64,000 bases of DNA from Methyloligella sp. (lineage in GTDB: Bacteria; Pseudomonadota; Alphaproteobacteria; Rhizobiales; HXMU1428-3). Position 1 is the stretch's first letter, and every line of letters starts with the position of its first letter. The DNA lies in assembly GCA_021604645.1 (NCBI GenBank), contig BQJJ01000012.1, forward strand, positions 1-64,000. The letters are read 5' to 3'. Under the pieces are notes generated by a model, which was given only the letters and a program-made list of their open reading frames with translations, was not told where the DNA came from and searched no databases. Positions 46,037 to 54,803 of the stretch are shown here, in pieces. The position numbers and the translations under genes are program-made.

Positions 46037-46585
46037 ATGTTTTTTGGGTTTAAAAGTTCTTTGGCACTACCGTTTAGAAATACCGACCGTCAGTATGGCT
46101 TAATTGCTCGACTATTGCATTGGTCAAGTGTGAGTTTGCTTGTGGTTGTAATCTATATTTCTGGATTGTTTGAGAATTTGCCATCTGGAGATGTTCGGGA
46201 AGACTTGGTTCGTCTTCACTCTTCTTTTGGAATTGTTCTTTTGTTGATTATGGTTTCTCGTTTGATTTGGCGGAGGTCGAACCTAAATCCTATTCATTCT
46301 TATAACATCCACCCTTTACAAAAGTTTTCGGCTCTTTTGCTTCATCGTTTGATTTATATTGTTCTTATTGTTCTGAGCTTGTTTGGTTTTGGGATTTTAT
46401 TGTTTTCTGGAGGAGCAATTTATCTTTTTGATTTTGAACTAATTTCCTTTATGGCCAAGCAAGAGAGCTTAAATGAATTTTCAATATATGTTCATAGCTG
46501 GGTTTCTGTTTTGATTTATCCGTTGTTTGCTTTGCATATTTTTGCTGCGATTTATCATCAGATTTTTGGTGTTTTGGATGAGTAG
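46037..46585 (+). CDS. Cytochrome b561-type membrane protein
   Basis: 182-residue four-helix di-heme b-type cytochrome. Conserved His ligands are visible in ARLLHWSSV, LVRLHSSFG, LLHRLIYIV and the C-terminal VHSWVSV...ALHIFAAIYHQ. These proteins move electrons from the quinol pool, and some dispose of superoxide. A TTG at 46028 is an alternative start. It ends 10 bases from the convergent SRPBCC gene. Confidence 0.83.
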   Translation: MFFGFKSSLALPFRNTDRQYGLIARLLHWSSVSLLVVVIYISGLFENLPSGDVREDLVRLHSSFGIVLLLIMVSRLIWRRSNLNPIHSYNIHPLQKFSALLLHRLIYIVLIVLSLFGFGILLFSGGAIYLFDFELISFMAKQESLNEFSIYVHSWVSVLIYPLFALHIFAAIYHQIFGVLDE

Positions 46586-46595
46586 TCTTATTGTT

Positions 46596-47234
46596 TTACT
46601 CTGATGCCTTTTTGCGGCGGATGGCTTCTTTACGTAAAGCTTTCAATGTTTTAGGGAAATCAGCTTCAACTGCTGCCCTTATCATTGAGGAGGGAAGGAT
46701 TGTCCCTGGGTCTACACGGGCCATATAAGTTAGACGAGTTTCTTTCCCTTTTTGAACTGATTGTAGATTCCATTCACCTTCTAAAATTTTTAAATCTCCT
46801 CCTGTTCTCATAAATTTTATAGAACGGTGTTTTTGATAATCTGAACGGAATTCAGAACGTGTTGATGGCATTAAGGCCAACCAACTCACCACATGCTCAC
46901 GGACATCCCATTTCCCTTTTGGGTCTTCTTTCAGTATCCGACATTTTTGTAGGCCTTCTATAAACCTATTTGCTCCTTTGCAATCAAGCATTGTCTTCCA
47001 GAGGATTGAAGGTGGGACGGGGATATCTATGATTGCCTGGACCATTCCGGCTGCCCCTTTTGCATCAGGACCGACGATTGTTACCAGGCCGTCTTTTTTT
47101 AGAAGATTTGATTGTTCTTTTGTCAGGTTAATTTCGCCGGAGTGAGCCTGTGTTGTGAATAGACTAATGAACAAGGCACTTAGTAGTATTGTTAAGCCTT
47201 TTTGAAAAGGAAAGAGCAAATGGATTGTCCTCAT
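46596..47234 (-). CDS. Secreted SRPBCC/START-like protein
   Basis: 212-residue exported protein with a signal peptide (about 1-31, ending TTQAHSGE). The rest fits the START/polyketide-cyclase fold: DIPVPPSILWKTMLDCKGAN, KWDVREHVVSW, GEWNLQSV and a long C-terminal helix (SSMIRAAVEADFPKTLKALR). The fold binds hydrophobic ligands. No genomic partner clarifies the role. Confidence 0.72.
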   Translation of the reverse strand: MRTIHLLFPFQKGLTILLSALFISLFTTQAHSGEINLTKEQSNLLKKDGLVTIVGPDAKGAAGMVQAIIDIPVPPSILWKTMLDCKGANRFIEGLQKCRILKEDPKGKWDVREHVVSWLALMPSTRSEFRSDYQKHRSIKFMRTGGDLKILEGEWNLQSVQKGKETRLTYMARVDPGTILPSSMIRAAVEADFPKTLKALRKEAIRRKKASE

Positions 47235-47391
47235 TTTAGTCGTTTGAATAAATAGGTGTTTTTAAAGATGAGTTGTTTGTAGATTGGATGTTTGTTCTTC
47301 TTTAGCAAAATTGATGGCCAAAGACGATGTCTGTTCACATTTATATGAAGAGTTCAGGTTCAAGAAAAGTTGAACAAATATGGAGGGGAGA

Positions 47392-47422
47392 AAGAAGGTG
47401 TTTAAAACCAAAACACCTTCTT
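47392..47422 (-). terminator. Hairpin downstream of the secreted-protein gene
   Basis: A perfect 12-bp stem (47392-47403 with 47411-47422, seven-base loop) starts 21 bases after the stop of the minus-strand gene. No T-run follows, so termination is likely but not certain. Confidence 0.55.
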
Positions 47423-47443
47423 ATTTGATTTGGCTTTTAAGAA

Positions 47444-48187
47444 TTAATTGACTTTGCCTGGTAGTGAGAGATCTCCTGAGGCCACGTCAAATACATTGAC
47501 CACGCATAGAAGTGGGGCGTGAGCGCTTTCGTTGACACGTAGGCCAGCTGTTACTCCATCAAATGCTATGCCTTTTAGAGCTTTTGCATTTTTAAAGGGG
47601 ACGCGCACTTCTACTGTCTGATTATTGATGATTGGGGAGTAGCCCGGGCTATCTATAAGAAGTGGTAGACCTGGCCATGTGACAGGTAATTTGGGTTTGC
47701 TGCCAGCTGGAATATCTTTTACTTTTAAAGCGCCTTTTCCGCATGCATCATCTGGGACCAAGACAACCCAGTGTGAATGCCAGACAGTTCCATCGTTCCC
47801 CAAGTTTCCATCGCCATTTTCATCGAAAAGAGGGGTGTCGTCAAAGTCAGGGTGGGATGTAATGGCCATAGCAAGAATACCTTGTTTTTTATCAAAGCCA
47901 ACAGCTGAGCTGTCTATTTTTGTTGGCCAGACATATGAAAAGACCTTGCTGCCTTCTAATTTTCCGGTTGGAGTTGGGGTTGTTTTTCCAGCTTTCCCAC
48001 TGACATGCATGTGAAATGTTAGCCAATTATCACTTGCTGTGATCTTGGCATGAACTACATCAAAGTTAGCCATTTTTGCATTTCCGACTTTAGCCTTGAT
48101 GTCATGGGCTTGCAGGGGAGAGTAAGCCAGGACTGCAAGAAGAAGTGCGGAACTTATTTTATAAATCATATTTATTGTGATTTTCAT
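47444..48187 (-). CDS. Secreted protein of unknown function
   Basis: 247-residue protein with a signal peptide (about 1-27, ending SPLQAHD). The mature part looks like a beta-rich domain. DENGDGNLGNDGT resembles an EF-hand-like calcium loop and is followed by VWHSHWVVLVPDD, and two cysteines could form a disulfide. No named family was recognised. It lies 31 bases downstream of the DUF2024 gene on the same strand, so the two are probably cotranscribed. Confidence 0.65.
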   Translation of the reverse strand: MKITINMIYKISSALLLAVLAYSPLQAHDIKAKVGNAKMANFDVVHAKITASDNWLTFHMHVSGKAGKTTPTPTGKLEGSKVFSYVWPTKIDSSAVGFDKKQGILAMAITSHPDFDDTPLFDENGDGNLGNDGTVWHSHWVVLVPDDACGKGALKVKDIPAGSKPKLPVTWPGLPLLIDSPGYSPIINNQTVEVRVPFKNAKALKGIAFDGVTAGLRVNESAHAPLLCVVNVFDVASGDLSLPGKVN

Positions 48188-48218
48188 TTTTCTTCCTTTC
48201 TAGGGTATTGTTTGCTGG

Positions 48219-48491
48219 TTATAAAATAGGGTTTGGGCACCCTTCCATTTGGAGGATGGCGTATCCATTTTCTTGAAGCTGCTGTTGAATTGTTGGATTT
48301 GCTTGTTCTGTGTGACAAAAATTGCACTGTGATTGTTTGAGTGCATTTTCCTCTTCACCTATTTCTTTTAAAAATTTTTGAGCAAATTCAAATGCCAGGT
48401 CTTTTGATGTTCCTTCTTTTACAAAAACATCAAAATGTATGACGTGACCGTTTTTTGATTGTGCGTATGTGTCATACACTGCGATCTTCAT
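48219..48491 (-). CDS. DUF2024 family protein
   Basis: 90-residue cytoplasmic protein with the DUF2024 pattern: MKIAVYDTYAQSKNGHVIHF at the start and a central CNFCHTEQA. The CxxCH looks like a c-heme site, but no export signal exists, so it is more likely a metal or redox site. AGGAG lies 8 bases before the ATG. Its promoter (TATAAT at 48523-48528, minus strand) is overlapped by a perfect palindrome also close to the divergent MarR gene. Confidence 0.78.
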   Translation of the reverse strand: MKIAVYDTYAQSKNGHVIHFDVFVKEGTSKDLAFEFAQKFLKEIGEEENALKQSQCNFCHTEQANPTIQQQLQENGYAILQMEGCPNPIL

Positions 48492-48522
48492 GTTTTTATC
48501 TCCTATTTAATATTACGCATTT

Positions 48523-48604
48523 ATTATAGTTTCGATACTAAACTATAAACATTCATATACGAAGAATGATTGGGCTTGTCAATATAGTTTAGATGCGATA
48601 CTAA
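48523..48604. promoter_or_regulatory. Palindromic operator and promoters between DUF2024 and MarR genes
   Basis: TATAGTTT (48525-48532) and AAACTATA (48540-48547) form a perfect dyad overlapping a minus-strand TATAAT (48523-48528). A second TATAGTTT (48583-48590) followed by GATACTAA (48597-48604) lies just before the MarR start. GATACTAA also occurs in the first site (48534-48541). GATACT at 48597-48602 could be a plus-strand -10 only 9 bases from the ATG, with TTGTCA at 48576-48581 as -35. Confidence 0.6.
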
Positions 48605-48611
48605 TGGTTTT

Positions 48612-49148
48612 ATGACTAGTGATTTAAATATTTGGCTTGAACGTTTGTCTTCTTTGCAAAGAAAACATATGAGGAACGCTGCGAATATCGAAGGTATTCA
48701 ATTGGTTCATCTCGAAATTTTGCGATTTTTATCCATCAGCAATAAATATTCGAATACGGCACAAGCTCTTTGTGATTACCTTGGACAAACCAAGGGTAGT
48801 ATTTCTCAAAGTTTGAAATTAATTGAAGACGTGGGATATATTGTACGCAAGCCTTGTGAAAAGGACGGGCGGGTTATTCGTTTGTATTTATCTGCTGAGG
48901 GGACAAAATGTTTGAAACGGCTGGAAGAGGCCCTCTTGCCGGAACTACCTGAGAATGAAAAGCGTGTGAGTGTGCTTAAAGATCTTTTGTCAGAATGGCA
49001 GGTGCGAAATGATCTTAAGGGTTTTGGGCAATGTAAGTCCTGTCGTTTTAATGAACAATTGGGCCAAAGTAAATTTAAGTGCGGTTTAACAGGTGAAGCA
49101 TTGTCCAAAACGGATATAGAAAAAATTTGCCAAGAGCATGTTTTTTGA
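48612..49148 (+). CDS. MarR-family regulator with a C-terminal four-cysteine motif
   Basis: 178-residue winged-helix repressor. The wHTH spans about residues 30-105 (ALCDYLGQTKGSISQSLKLI as recognition region, wing KDGRVIRLYL). A C-terminal tail beyond the usual MarR fold holds Cys141, Cys144, Cys157 and Cys173 (CKSCRF, FKCGLTG, ICQEH), which could bind zinc or an iron-sulfur cluster and make the regulator redox- or metal-sensitive. No ribosome site is evident, so a leaderless mRNA is possible. It is divergent from DUF2024, with palindromic sites between them. Confidence 0.83.
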   Translation: MTSDLNIWLERLSSLQRKHMRNAANIEGIQLVHLEILRFLSISNKYSNTAQALCDYLGQTKGSISQSLKLIEDVGYIVRKPCEKDGRVIRLYLSAEGTKCLKRLEEALLPELPENEKRVSVLKDLLSEWQVRNDLKGFGQCKSCRFNEQLGQSKFKCGLTGEALSKTDIEKICQEHVF

Positions 49149-49175
49149 CCTGTGATTAAGGAAATAGGACCTTTA

Positions 49176-49889
49176 ATGAGTGAAGCTAAGAAGTTGTGTA
49201 TTGCTGTGCGGCACCTTCAGTTTGAAGACCTTGGGGTTTTTGAGGAACCCGTAGCTAAAGGGGGCTATGAAATTCAATATATTGATGCTCCTGTGGAGAA
49301 GCTTGATGCCGCATATGAGGCTGATTTGCTTTTCATTTTGGGAGGGCCATGCGGCGTTTATGAGCATGAACTTTATCCTTATATAAAAGATGAACTTGCT
49401 CTTGCTAAACACCGTATTGACCATCAACTCTCGATGGTTGGTGTTTGTTTAGGGGCGCAAATTATTGCAGCCGCTGCTGGAGCTAAGGTTTATCCCGGTA
49501 CCAATGGTAATGAAATTGGTTGGGGCCCAATTTCACTGACTGAAGAGGGGAGAAACGGGCCTTTATCTCCTTTGTTATTACGAGAAGCCCCGATGTTTCA
49601 TTGGCATGGGGACACATTTGATTTGCCAAAAGGTGCGACTTTATTGGCATCATCAGAATTGTATGAAAACCAGATTTATTCACTAGGAAATAATATTCTT
49701 GGGTTTCAATCTCATCCAGAGCTTAATCCTCTGCACATTGAGCATTGGTTAATTGGTCATGCTTGTGAATTAGCCCACACCCCTCAAGCAGATTTATTGC
49801 AGATACGCGCAAATACCCAACGTTATGGAGATAGTTTGAAGGCCAATGGAGTTGAAGCTCTTTCTAACTGGTTGCTGACTATCAAGTGA
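49176..49889 (+). CDS. Class I glutamine amidotransferase-like protein
   Basis: 237-residue GATase1 protein with the catalytic nucleophile Cys91 in VGVCLGAQ and His180/Glu182 in FQSHPEL, an intact triad. AGGA 7-8 bases upstream supports the ATG at 49176 over a GTG at 49152. Stand-alone GATase1 proteins of this GuaA-like type often hydrolyse glutamine or gamma-glutamyl compounds; the partner is unknown. It follows the marR gene by 27 bases and is probably cotranscribed. Confidence 0.83.
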   Translation: MSEAKKLCIAVRHLQFEDLGVFEEPVAKGGYEIQYIDAPVEKLDAAYEADLLFILGGPCGVYEHELYPYIKDELALAKHRIDHQLSMVGVCLGAQIIAAAAGAKVYPGTNGNEIGWGPISLTEEGRNGPLSPLLLREAPMFHWHGDTFDLPKGATLLASSELYENQIYSLGNNILGFQSHPELNPLHIEHWLIGHACELAHTPQADLLQIRANTQRYGDSLKANGVEALSNWLLTIK

Positions 49890-49891
49890 CT

Positions 49892-50773
49892 TTAGGTTTC
49901 TTTTTCGCTTTGCACTTGGAAATATTGCGTTGGTGGACTACCAAATTGTTTTTTAAAGAAACGTGAGAAATATAATGGATCTGTAAATCCTAGGTCAAAA
50001 GCAACTTCTTTGATTGATTTTTGTCCTGACCTTAAAGCCACTCTTGCTGCAATTGCTAATCTTTCGTTGACTGCTTGTATAACCGTTTTTCCTAGTTCCG
50101 CTTTTACTTTACGGTTCAATGTTATTGCGCTGACGCCAAGTGCGTTGCTGTAGAAATTTACATCTTTTTTCTGTGTGTAGGTTTCTTCGACTAGGTTTTG
50201 AAAATTTAGAACTAAGCTTGAAAGTTGTTTTTGTTGTTGTTCTTGGTAGGCTTTTTCTTTGATTGTTTGTAACTTGAATTGAGCTGCGTGTAGTAGGACG
50301 GCTTTGAGTGTGTTTATTGCTCTGTCTCTAAAAAAACTACCTTGAGTTTCCAGGATTGAGTGTAGTTCTTCCAGTCGAGCTTTTAAGATTGATTGTTCTT
50401 TTTCTGGAAAGATGATGAGTGGTAGTCCTTTGAGTTTATTAAATACAAGCCCATCACAATAGACTTCATTTCTCAGGACTTGAATGCAAAAGAAATCATG
50501 AAGAAAACTTAGAGATTGAACGGTCGCTCCTTTTTTAAACTGGACAGTTTCTCCAGGTGAAAGAGTTAGCAGTTGACCTTGCTTTAAAGTGATGACCTGG
50601 CCTTCTAAGTTCAGGTTGACGTCTTGTTTGCTGGCAAAAAAGAGCCGGTATAATTTTATTGAGTAATTGGGAGCTTCACCTGGTTGCAGCTGTATGGAGA
50701 CTTCGGGTAACTCGTCTTCACTTGAGCAGTTTTCAGGCAGAGTTATGAGGTTTGTAGTTTTGCCTATTACCAT
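49892..50773 (-). CDS. AraC-family transcriptional regulator
   Basis: 293-residue regulator with an N-terminal cupin-like sensory half (YRLFFASKQDVNLNLEGQVI, LTLSPGETVQFKKG) and a C-terminal AraC domain (about 190-288: GVSAITLNRKVKAELGKTVI, SIKEVAFDLGFTDPLYFSRF). It is divergent from the secreted SnoaL-like gene, which is its most likely target. It converges with the amidotransferase gene, only 2 bases apart. Confidence 0.83.
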   Translation of the reverse strand: MVIGKTTNLITLPENCSSEDELPEVSIQLQPGEAPNYSIKLYRLFFASKQDVNLNLEGQVITLKQGQLLTLSPGETVQFKKGATVQSLSFLHDFFCIQVLRNEVYCDGLVFNKLKGLPLIIFPEKEQSILKARLEELHSILETQGSFFRDRAINTLKAVLLHAAQFKLQTIKEKAYQEQQQKQLSSLVLNFQNLVEETYTQKKDVNFYSNALGVSAITLNRKVKAELGKTVIQAVNERLAIAARVALRSGQKSIKEVAFDLGFTDPLYFSRFFKKQFGSPPTQYFQVQSEKET

Positions 50774-50998
50774 AGGATAAGTTTCCTCGTGTGTTTCTTT
50801 TTAGCTTTTACAAATGAGATATATGAGGTCTTGAATTCTAATCAAGAGGTGTTATGGCAAATGTAAAATGATTGTAATAATCGATGATTGTGATTGTTTT
50901 GTCCATGTTAAAGTTTGGTTTGTGTATGGGGTGCCCTGGTCACTCATGGCAATAGATACATTGAGAGTGTAACTTTAAACCTTATGAAAGGAATGACT

Positions 50999-51454
50999 AT
51001 GAAATTTCTCTCACTATCTATTGCGAGTTTGATTGTTTTATTTGCAGCAACTGTTTCTGGATTAAGTGCTGGGCAGATGAAGGATAAGTCAGCTATTGGA
51101 GCTGTTAATCAGCAATTTGAAAAAATGTTTAAGACTCAAAATGCAGATGGGTTGGCAGCACTTTATACCTTGCAAGGGCAAGTTATGCCTACAAATGCAG
51201 ATTTCGTAACTGGGCGAGATAATATTCGTAATTTCTGGTCCGGCGCCTTTAAAAGCGGTCTTACTGCAGCTAAATTGACATCTGTTGAATTAACAATCCA
51301 TGGTGAAACAGCCATCGAAATTGGTAAGTATGTTTTGAAAAATACTGAAGGTAAGCAGGCTGACCAAGGTAAGTATATTGTTATTTGGCAAAAAGAAAAT
51401 GGTGACTGGAAACTGCATAGAGATATTTTTAATAGCTCCGTAGTTGTTAAATAA
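50999..51454 (+). CDS. Exported SnoaL-like/DUF4440 protein
   Basis: 151-residue protein with a signal peptide (KFLSLSIASLIVLFAATVSG) and a cone-shaped NTF2-like fold (IGAVNQQFEKMFKTQNADGL, ALYTLQGQVMPTNADFVTG, KYIVIWQKENGDWKLHRD). The ATG at 50999 is chosen because AAAGGA lies 6 bases upstream; earlier in-frame ATGs do not start a signal peptide. The fold often binds or modifies small molecules, and the exact role is unknown. It is divergent from an AraC regulator. Confidence 0.78.
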   Translation: MKFLSLSIASLIVLFAATVSGLSAGQMKDKSAIGAVNQQFEKMFKTQNADGLAALYTLQGQVMPTNADFVTGRDNIRNFWSGAFKSGLTAAKLTSVELTIHGETAIEIGKYVLKNTEGKQADQGKYIVIWQKENGDWKLHRDIFNSSVVVK

Positions 51455-51485
51455 TTTGTCTTGATTTAAATGTGGTTTCCTAGGG

Positions 51486-51521
51486 CTCATGGCTTGATTT
51501 ACTCAGGCCATGAGTTTTTTA
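51486..51521 (+). terminator. Terminator after the SnoaL-like gene
   Basis: An 8-bp stem (CTCATGGC 51486-51493 with GCCATGAG 51507-51514) is followed by TTTTTTA, abutting the convergent P450 stop. Confidence 0.8.
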
Positions 51522-52910
51522 TTCTAAACGGATTGCTTTTAGAAAAACGCCCGGTTCAGGTCTGATTGTCATTTGCATAATGGGGGTTGGTTTTGGTGAG
51601 GCTGGTGTGAATTTGAATCTTGATAAAATTGTCATTAAAATTATGTGGGCTTGCATCATGGCGAATGTTGCACCGACGCAAATGCGTGGACCTGCACCAA
51701 AGGGAACGTGCTGGAATTTATTACGCTGTTCTATTTTTTCTTTTGCAAAATGGTTTGGGTTAAATTTATTGGGATTTTCCCATAAGTCTTGATGGCGGTG
51801 AAGGGAGTAAATGTTTAAAAACATTGTGTCTCCAGCTCTTATTTCTCGGTCATATAGTTGATCTGTTTTTATCGCTTTGCGTGCAAGGAAGCCAACAGGC
51901 GGGTATAAACGCATTGTCTCTTGTAGGACTTGTTCTATGTATGGGGCCTTTTCAATGTCTTCTGCGCTTGCAGCTTTAGCTTGACTTCCACTTCCTAAAA
52001 TAGACGTTGCTTCACTGCGTGCTCTGTCTTGTGCTTCTTGATCATTGGCAAGTAAATATAGGGACCATGCCAGAGTTAAGGCTGTTGTTTCATGGCCTGC
52101 CACTATGAAAAATTGCATGTTGTGCAGGAGGTCTTTTGGCGCCATTTTTCTCCCTGTTTGGGCATCTTCAGCTTTCATCATATAATCAAGTAAATCATCA
52201 GTGCTTTCATTTTGATTTGCTATGTCTTTTTTTCTGGCATCGATGGCTTCCTGCACCATTTTATGCATAGTTTTAATGGCTCGTCTGCCACGAATTTCTC
52301 CTGGCCGTGGTACCCAATATGGTGTTTCTAGAAAGTCTAATAGTGAAGCCCTGCCGACGGTTCGGAAATATTTTGTGACGGCTTCTGCATATTTTTCACT
52401 ATCAAAATGTTCTCGCCCTGAGAGAGCTACTTCGCAAATGACATCGAATGTAGCCGATAGCATTTCGCGTACCATTTCACAGGCCATTTCACTTTCGCTA
52501 TTTTGATTGTTGGCTATCCGGGTGGCTGCTCGCTCTGCTGTTTTGGTCATTAAGGGGGCGAGGGCTGTTACATTGCGTGCTGTGAAAACTGGTGAGATGG
52601 CTCTTCTTTGCCAGCGCCAATTGCTTCCTTCTGAAGTGAACAGACTTTCCCCTACAGCAGGGCGTAACATTCGAATGACGACTTCTGATTTGGGATAGTT
52701 TTCTACATTATCTAAAAATATGTGTTTTAAGGCTTCAGGTCCTTGCACCATATGCCATCTGGAAAACCCGGTTTTGCCTGTTACGATTGGTTGGGTGTAG
52801 GCAATGTCTGGGATAATGTTAAGCGCATTTTCTCGCATGGCGCGTAAGCTGCCGATAATACCTAGCGGTTTTAAAGGAGGGTCGACAGTTGGCGGAGTAA
52901 ACGAGCCCAT
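51519..52910 (-). CDS. Cytochrome P450
   Basis: 463-residue monooxygenase with the full set of P450 marks: the I-helix VAGHETTALTLAW (oxygen activation), the K-helix ETMR (ExxR), and the heme loop FGAGPRICVG with Cys411 as the iron ligand. No membrane anchor is seen, so it is soluble. Substrate is unknown; N-terminal GKTGFSRWHMVQGPEALKHI resembles bacterial P450s acting on fatty acids or terpenoids. Redox partners are not in the window. It lies 157 bases downstream of the PccR-like gene on the same strand and is probably transcribed separately. Confidence 0.9.
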   Translation of the reverse strand: MGSFTPPTVDPPLKPLGIIGSLRAMRENALNIIPDIAYTQPIVTGKTGFSRWHMVQGPEALKHIFLDNVENYPKSEVVIRMLRPAVGESLFTSEGSNWRWQRRAISPVFTARNVTALAPLMTKTAERAATRIANNQNSESEMACEMVREMLSATFDVICEVALSGREHFDSEKYAEAVTKYFRTVGRASLLDFLETPYWVPRPGEIRGRRAIKTMHKMVQEAIDARKKDIANQNESTDDLLDYMMKAEDAQTGRKMAPKDLLHNMQFFIVAGHETTALTLAWSLYLLANDQEAQDRARSEATSILGSGSQAKAASAEDIEKAPYIEQVLQETMRLYPPVGFLARKAIKTDQLYDREIRAGDTMFLNIYSLHRHQDLWENPNKFNPNHFAKEKIEQRNKFQHVPFGAGPRICVGATFAMMQAHIILMTILSRFKFTPASPKPTPIMQMTIRPEPGVFLKAIRLE

Positions 52911-53067
52911 AAAATATTACCTCTTAATGGATGTCTCATTTAAGTTTACTGCAATCTTTTTAGTGAGTACATAGCGACTTATTGTCCTTAGTTTTTTGAG
53001 GTCTATCCTTGGTTGTTTTCTAAGGAGAGTTCTGGAAAAACCCTTTCTTTAAAATTTTTACACCTTG

Positions 53068-54519
53068 TTAGTCGAATTCATAAGGGATTGTTTTGCGGTA
53101 GTTTTCGTCAATCTTTAACCCGCGTTTTAAAGGAGGGAGAGCGCGTTGGTGGCAGTTTCTTCTTTCGCAAATACGGCAAGATACGCCGATTTTTTCGAAT
53201 GCTTTATTATTATTTGTGTCTAAGTCATCTCCATATATGAGGTCTTCTGCGTGTGTTATTTCACAACCAAGTGCCAGGGCATATCTTTGTACAGGTGCAT
53301 GAAAGCCTCCACTTGGTTTGGTGACGGTGGTGGCTAGGCAAAGATATTGTGCGCCATCAGTTGTCTCAGCTAATTGCCGGATAATTCTATTGGGGGTTTC
53401 AAAGGCTTGGTGGACATTCCACAAAGGACAGGCTGAGCCGAAACGGGCAAATTGTAATTTGGTTGCGGAGTGTCTCTTGGTGATGTTACCGGCTTGGTCA
53501 ACGCGGGCAAAAAAGAAGGGAATACCTTTGGCGCCTGGACGTTGCAAGGTTGAGAGGCGGTGAGCGACTTGCTCGATGCTGGCTTCAAATTTTTCAGCTA
53601 AGAGAACAAGATCGTATCTCAACTCTTTTGCAGCTTGGCTGAAGTCTCCATAAGGTAAGATGGTTGCGCCAGCGAAATAGTTTGCCATGCCTATTCGGCA
53701 AATGGCGGCGGCTTCTTCTGAATGAAAGTTGGCTTCATTAATATAGGTTTCAATGACCGTTGCAAATTCTAGTTGAGCGACTTGGTGGGCGATTTGAAAG
53801 GCTTGTGTTGAAGCAAGTGAACGCCGGTTTAGATATAGAACGTGTGCGACTGGATCGAAACGCCTTAGAGCTACTTCTTCTTTTTGAGGATTGTCTTTGT
53901 TGGTTAGGTTTTGATGGTTTTCTGTGCCGATAATCACTCTGACGCGGTGTGTTTGTTCTATGTAGTCCGCGAGAGCGCGGACTTTGCTGCGGTTTTGTTT
54001 GGAAATGTGCTTGTGTAAATTTTCAGCTTTCTGGTCTAGTTCGTCGACATAGTTGTCGAGATAGTGAAAGAAATCTCTTACTTCTTCATAAGGGGTTGGC
54101 TCGCTCAGACCATCTGACCGTTCTATGGTTTCGTCTAACTCTGCCAATTGTTCGCTCGCACGGCGAAGATTGTGATGCATTGCTATGAAGGCGCGGGCAA
54201 AATCTGGTGCGCCTTGAGCGACCAGTTTTATGTCGGTGTTGGAGGGGCGTGTTGAGCTAATGAGTGGATCGGAGAAGACTTCGGCGATGTCTGCGATCAA
54301 TCGGTCACTGTCTTGCTCGGAAAAGCTGGCGATATCAATTGAGAAGTTCTCAGCTAATGATAGCAGGACTGAAGCGCTTAAGTGGCGTTGATTGTTTTCT
54401 ATCTGATTGAGATAGCTTGTTGATATGCCAAGACGTTCAGCAAATGCAGCTTGTGTTAGTTCTGCGTCATTGCGGATTTTACGGATTGTTCTGCCGATGA
54501 GTAATTTTTTATGTTTCAT
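53068..54519 (-). CDS. pccR: Short-chain fatty acyl-CoA regulator (ScfR/PccR type)
   Basis: 483-residue regulator. It has an XRE helix-turn-helix (about residues 6-65; LTQAAFAERLGISTSYLNQI), an IrrE-like domain with a central DUF955 segment (about 180-300), and a C-terminal DUF2083 region with cysteines C448, C451 and C456 in SCRICERRNCH. The ATG at 54519 is preferred; a TTG at 54549 falls inside an operator. In related bacteria this family senses acyl-CoA and, next to pccB, controls propionyl-CoA carboxylase (PccR). The divergent position and the TTTGCAAA sites upstream support that identity. Confidence 0.87.
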   Translation of the reverse strand: MKHKKLLIGRTIRKIRNDAELTQAAFAERLGISTSYLNQIENNQRHLSASVLLSLAENFSIDIASFSEQDSDRLIADIAEVFSDPLISSTRPSNTDIKLVAQGAPDFARAFIAMHHNLRRASEQLAELDETIERSDGLSEPTPYEEVRDFFHYLDNYVDELDQKAENLHKHISKQNRSKVRALADYIEQTHRVRVIIGTENHQNLTNKDNPQKEEVALRRFDPVAHVLYLNRRSLASTQAFQIAHQVAQLEFATVIETYINEANFHSEEAAAICRIGMANYFAGATILPYGDFSQAAKELRYDLVLLAEKFEASIEQVAHRLSTLQRPGAKGIPFFFARVDQAGNITKRHSATKLQFARFGSACPLWNVHQAFETPNRIIRQLAETTDGAQYLCLATTVTKPSGGFHAPVQRYALALGCEITHAEDLIYGDDLDTNNNKAFEKIGVSCRICERRNCHQRALPPLKRGLKIDENYRKTIPYEFD

Positions 54520-54542
54520 CTTGAAGTCTCGATATCTATTTA

Positions 54543-54572
54543 TTTGCAATTTTGCAAAAATATGTTTGCAAA
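54543..54572. promoter_or_regulatory. TTTGCAAA operator cluster upstream of pccR
   Basis: TTTGCAAT (54543-54550), TTTGCAAA (54551-54558) and TTTGCAAA (54565-54572) lie in tandem, the last two separated by 6 bases. From memory, PccR of Rhodobacter sphaeroides binds TTTGCAAA pairs with a short spacer, so these are the likely regulator sites. Confidence 0.75.
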
Positions 54573-54777
54573 AATACTAATATAACAATGTCGCTTTTTC
54601 AAGCCTAGTCTTTGTGCTTGAAATGGTCTTTATAAGTTTCAATAGGTGTTTTAGGGGCTATATTGAGCTGTAACAGACGTTTTCAGATGATTTTCAGGTG
54701 AAATGCAATCTTATAATAAATAATTTCCCTGTATTGAATAGCTGAAACTTCATCAATTTTTCCCGCCAATATTGAAA

Positions 54778-54785
54778 TTTGCAAA
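54778..54785. promoter_or_regulatory. TTTGCAAA half-site upstream of pccB
   Basis: A further perfect TTTGCAAA lies 18 bases before the pccB ATG, next to its ribosome site. It could be a regulator site for the carboxylase operon. Confidence 0.55.
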
Positions 54786-54803
54786 TATTTAGGGGATGCA
54801 TTA

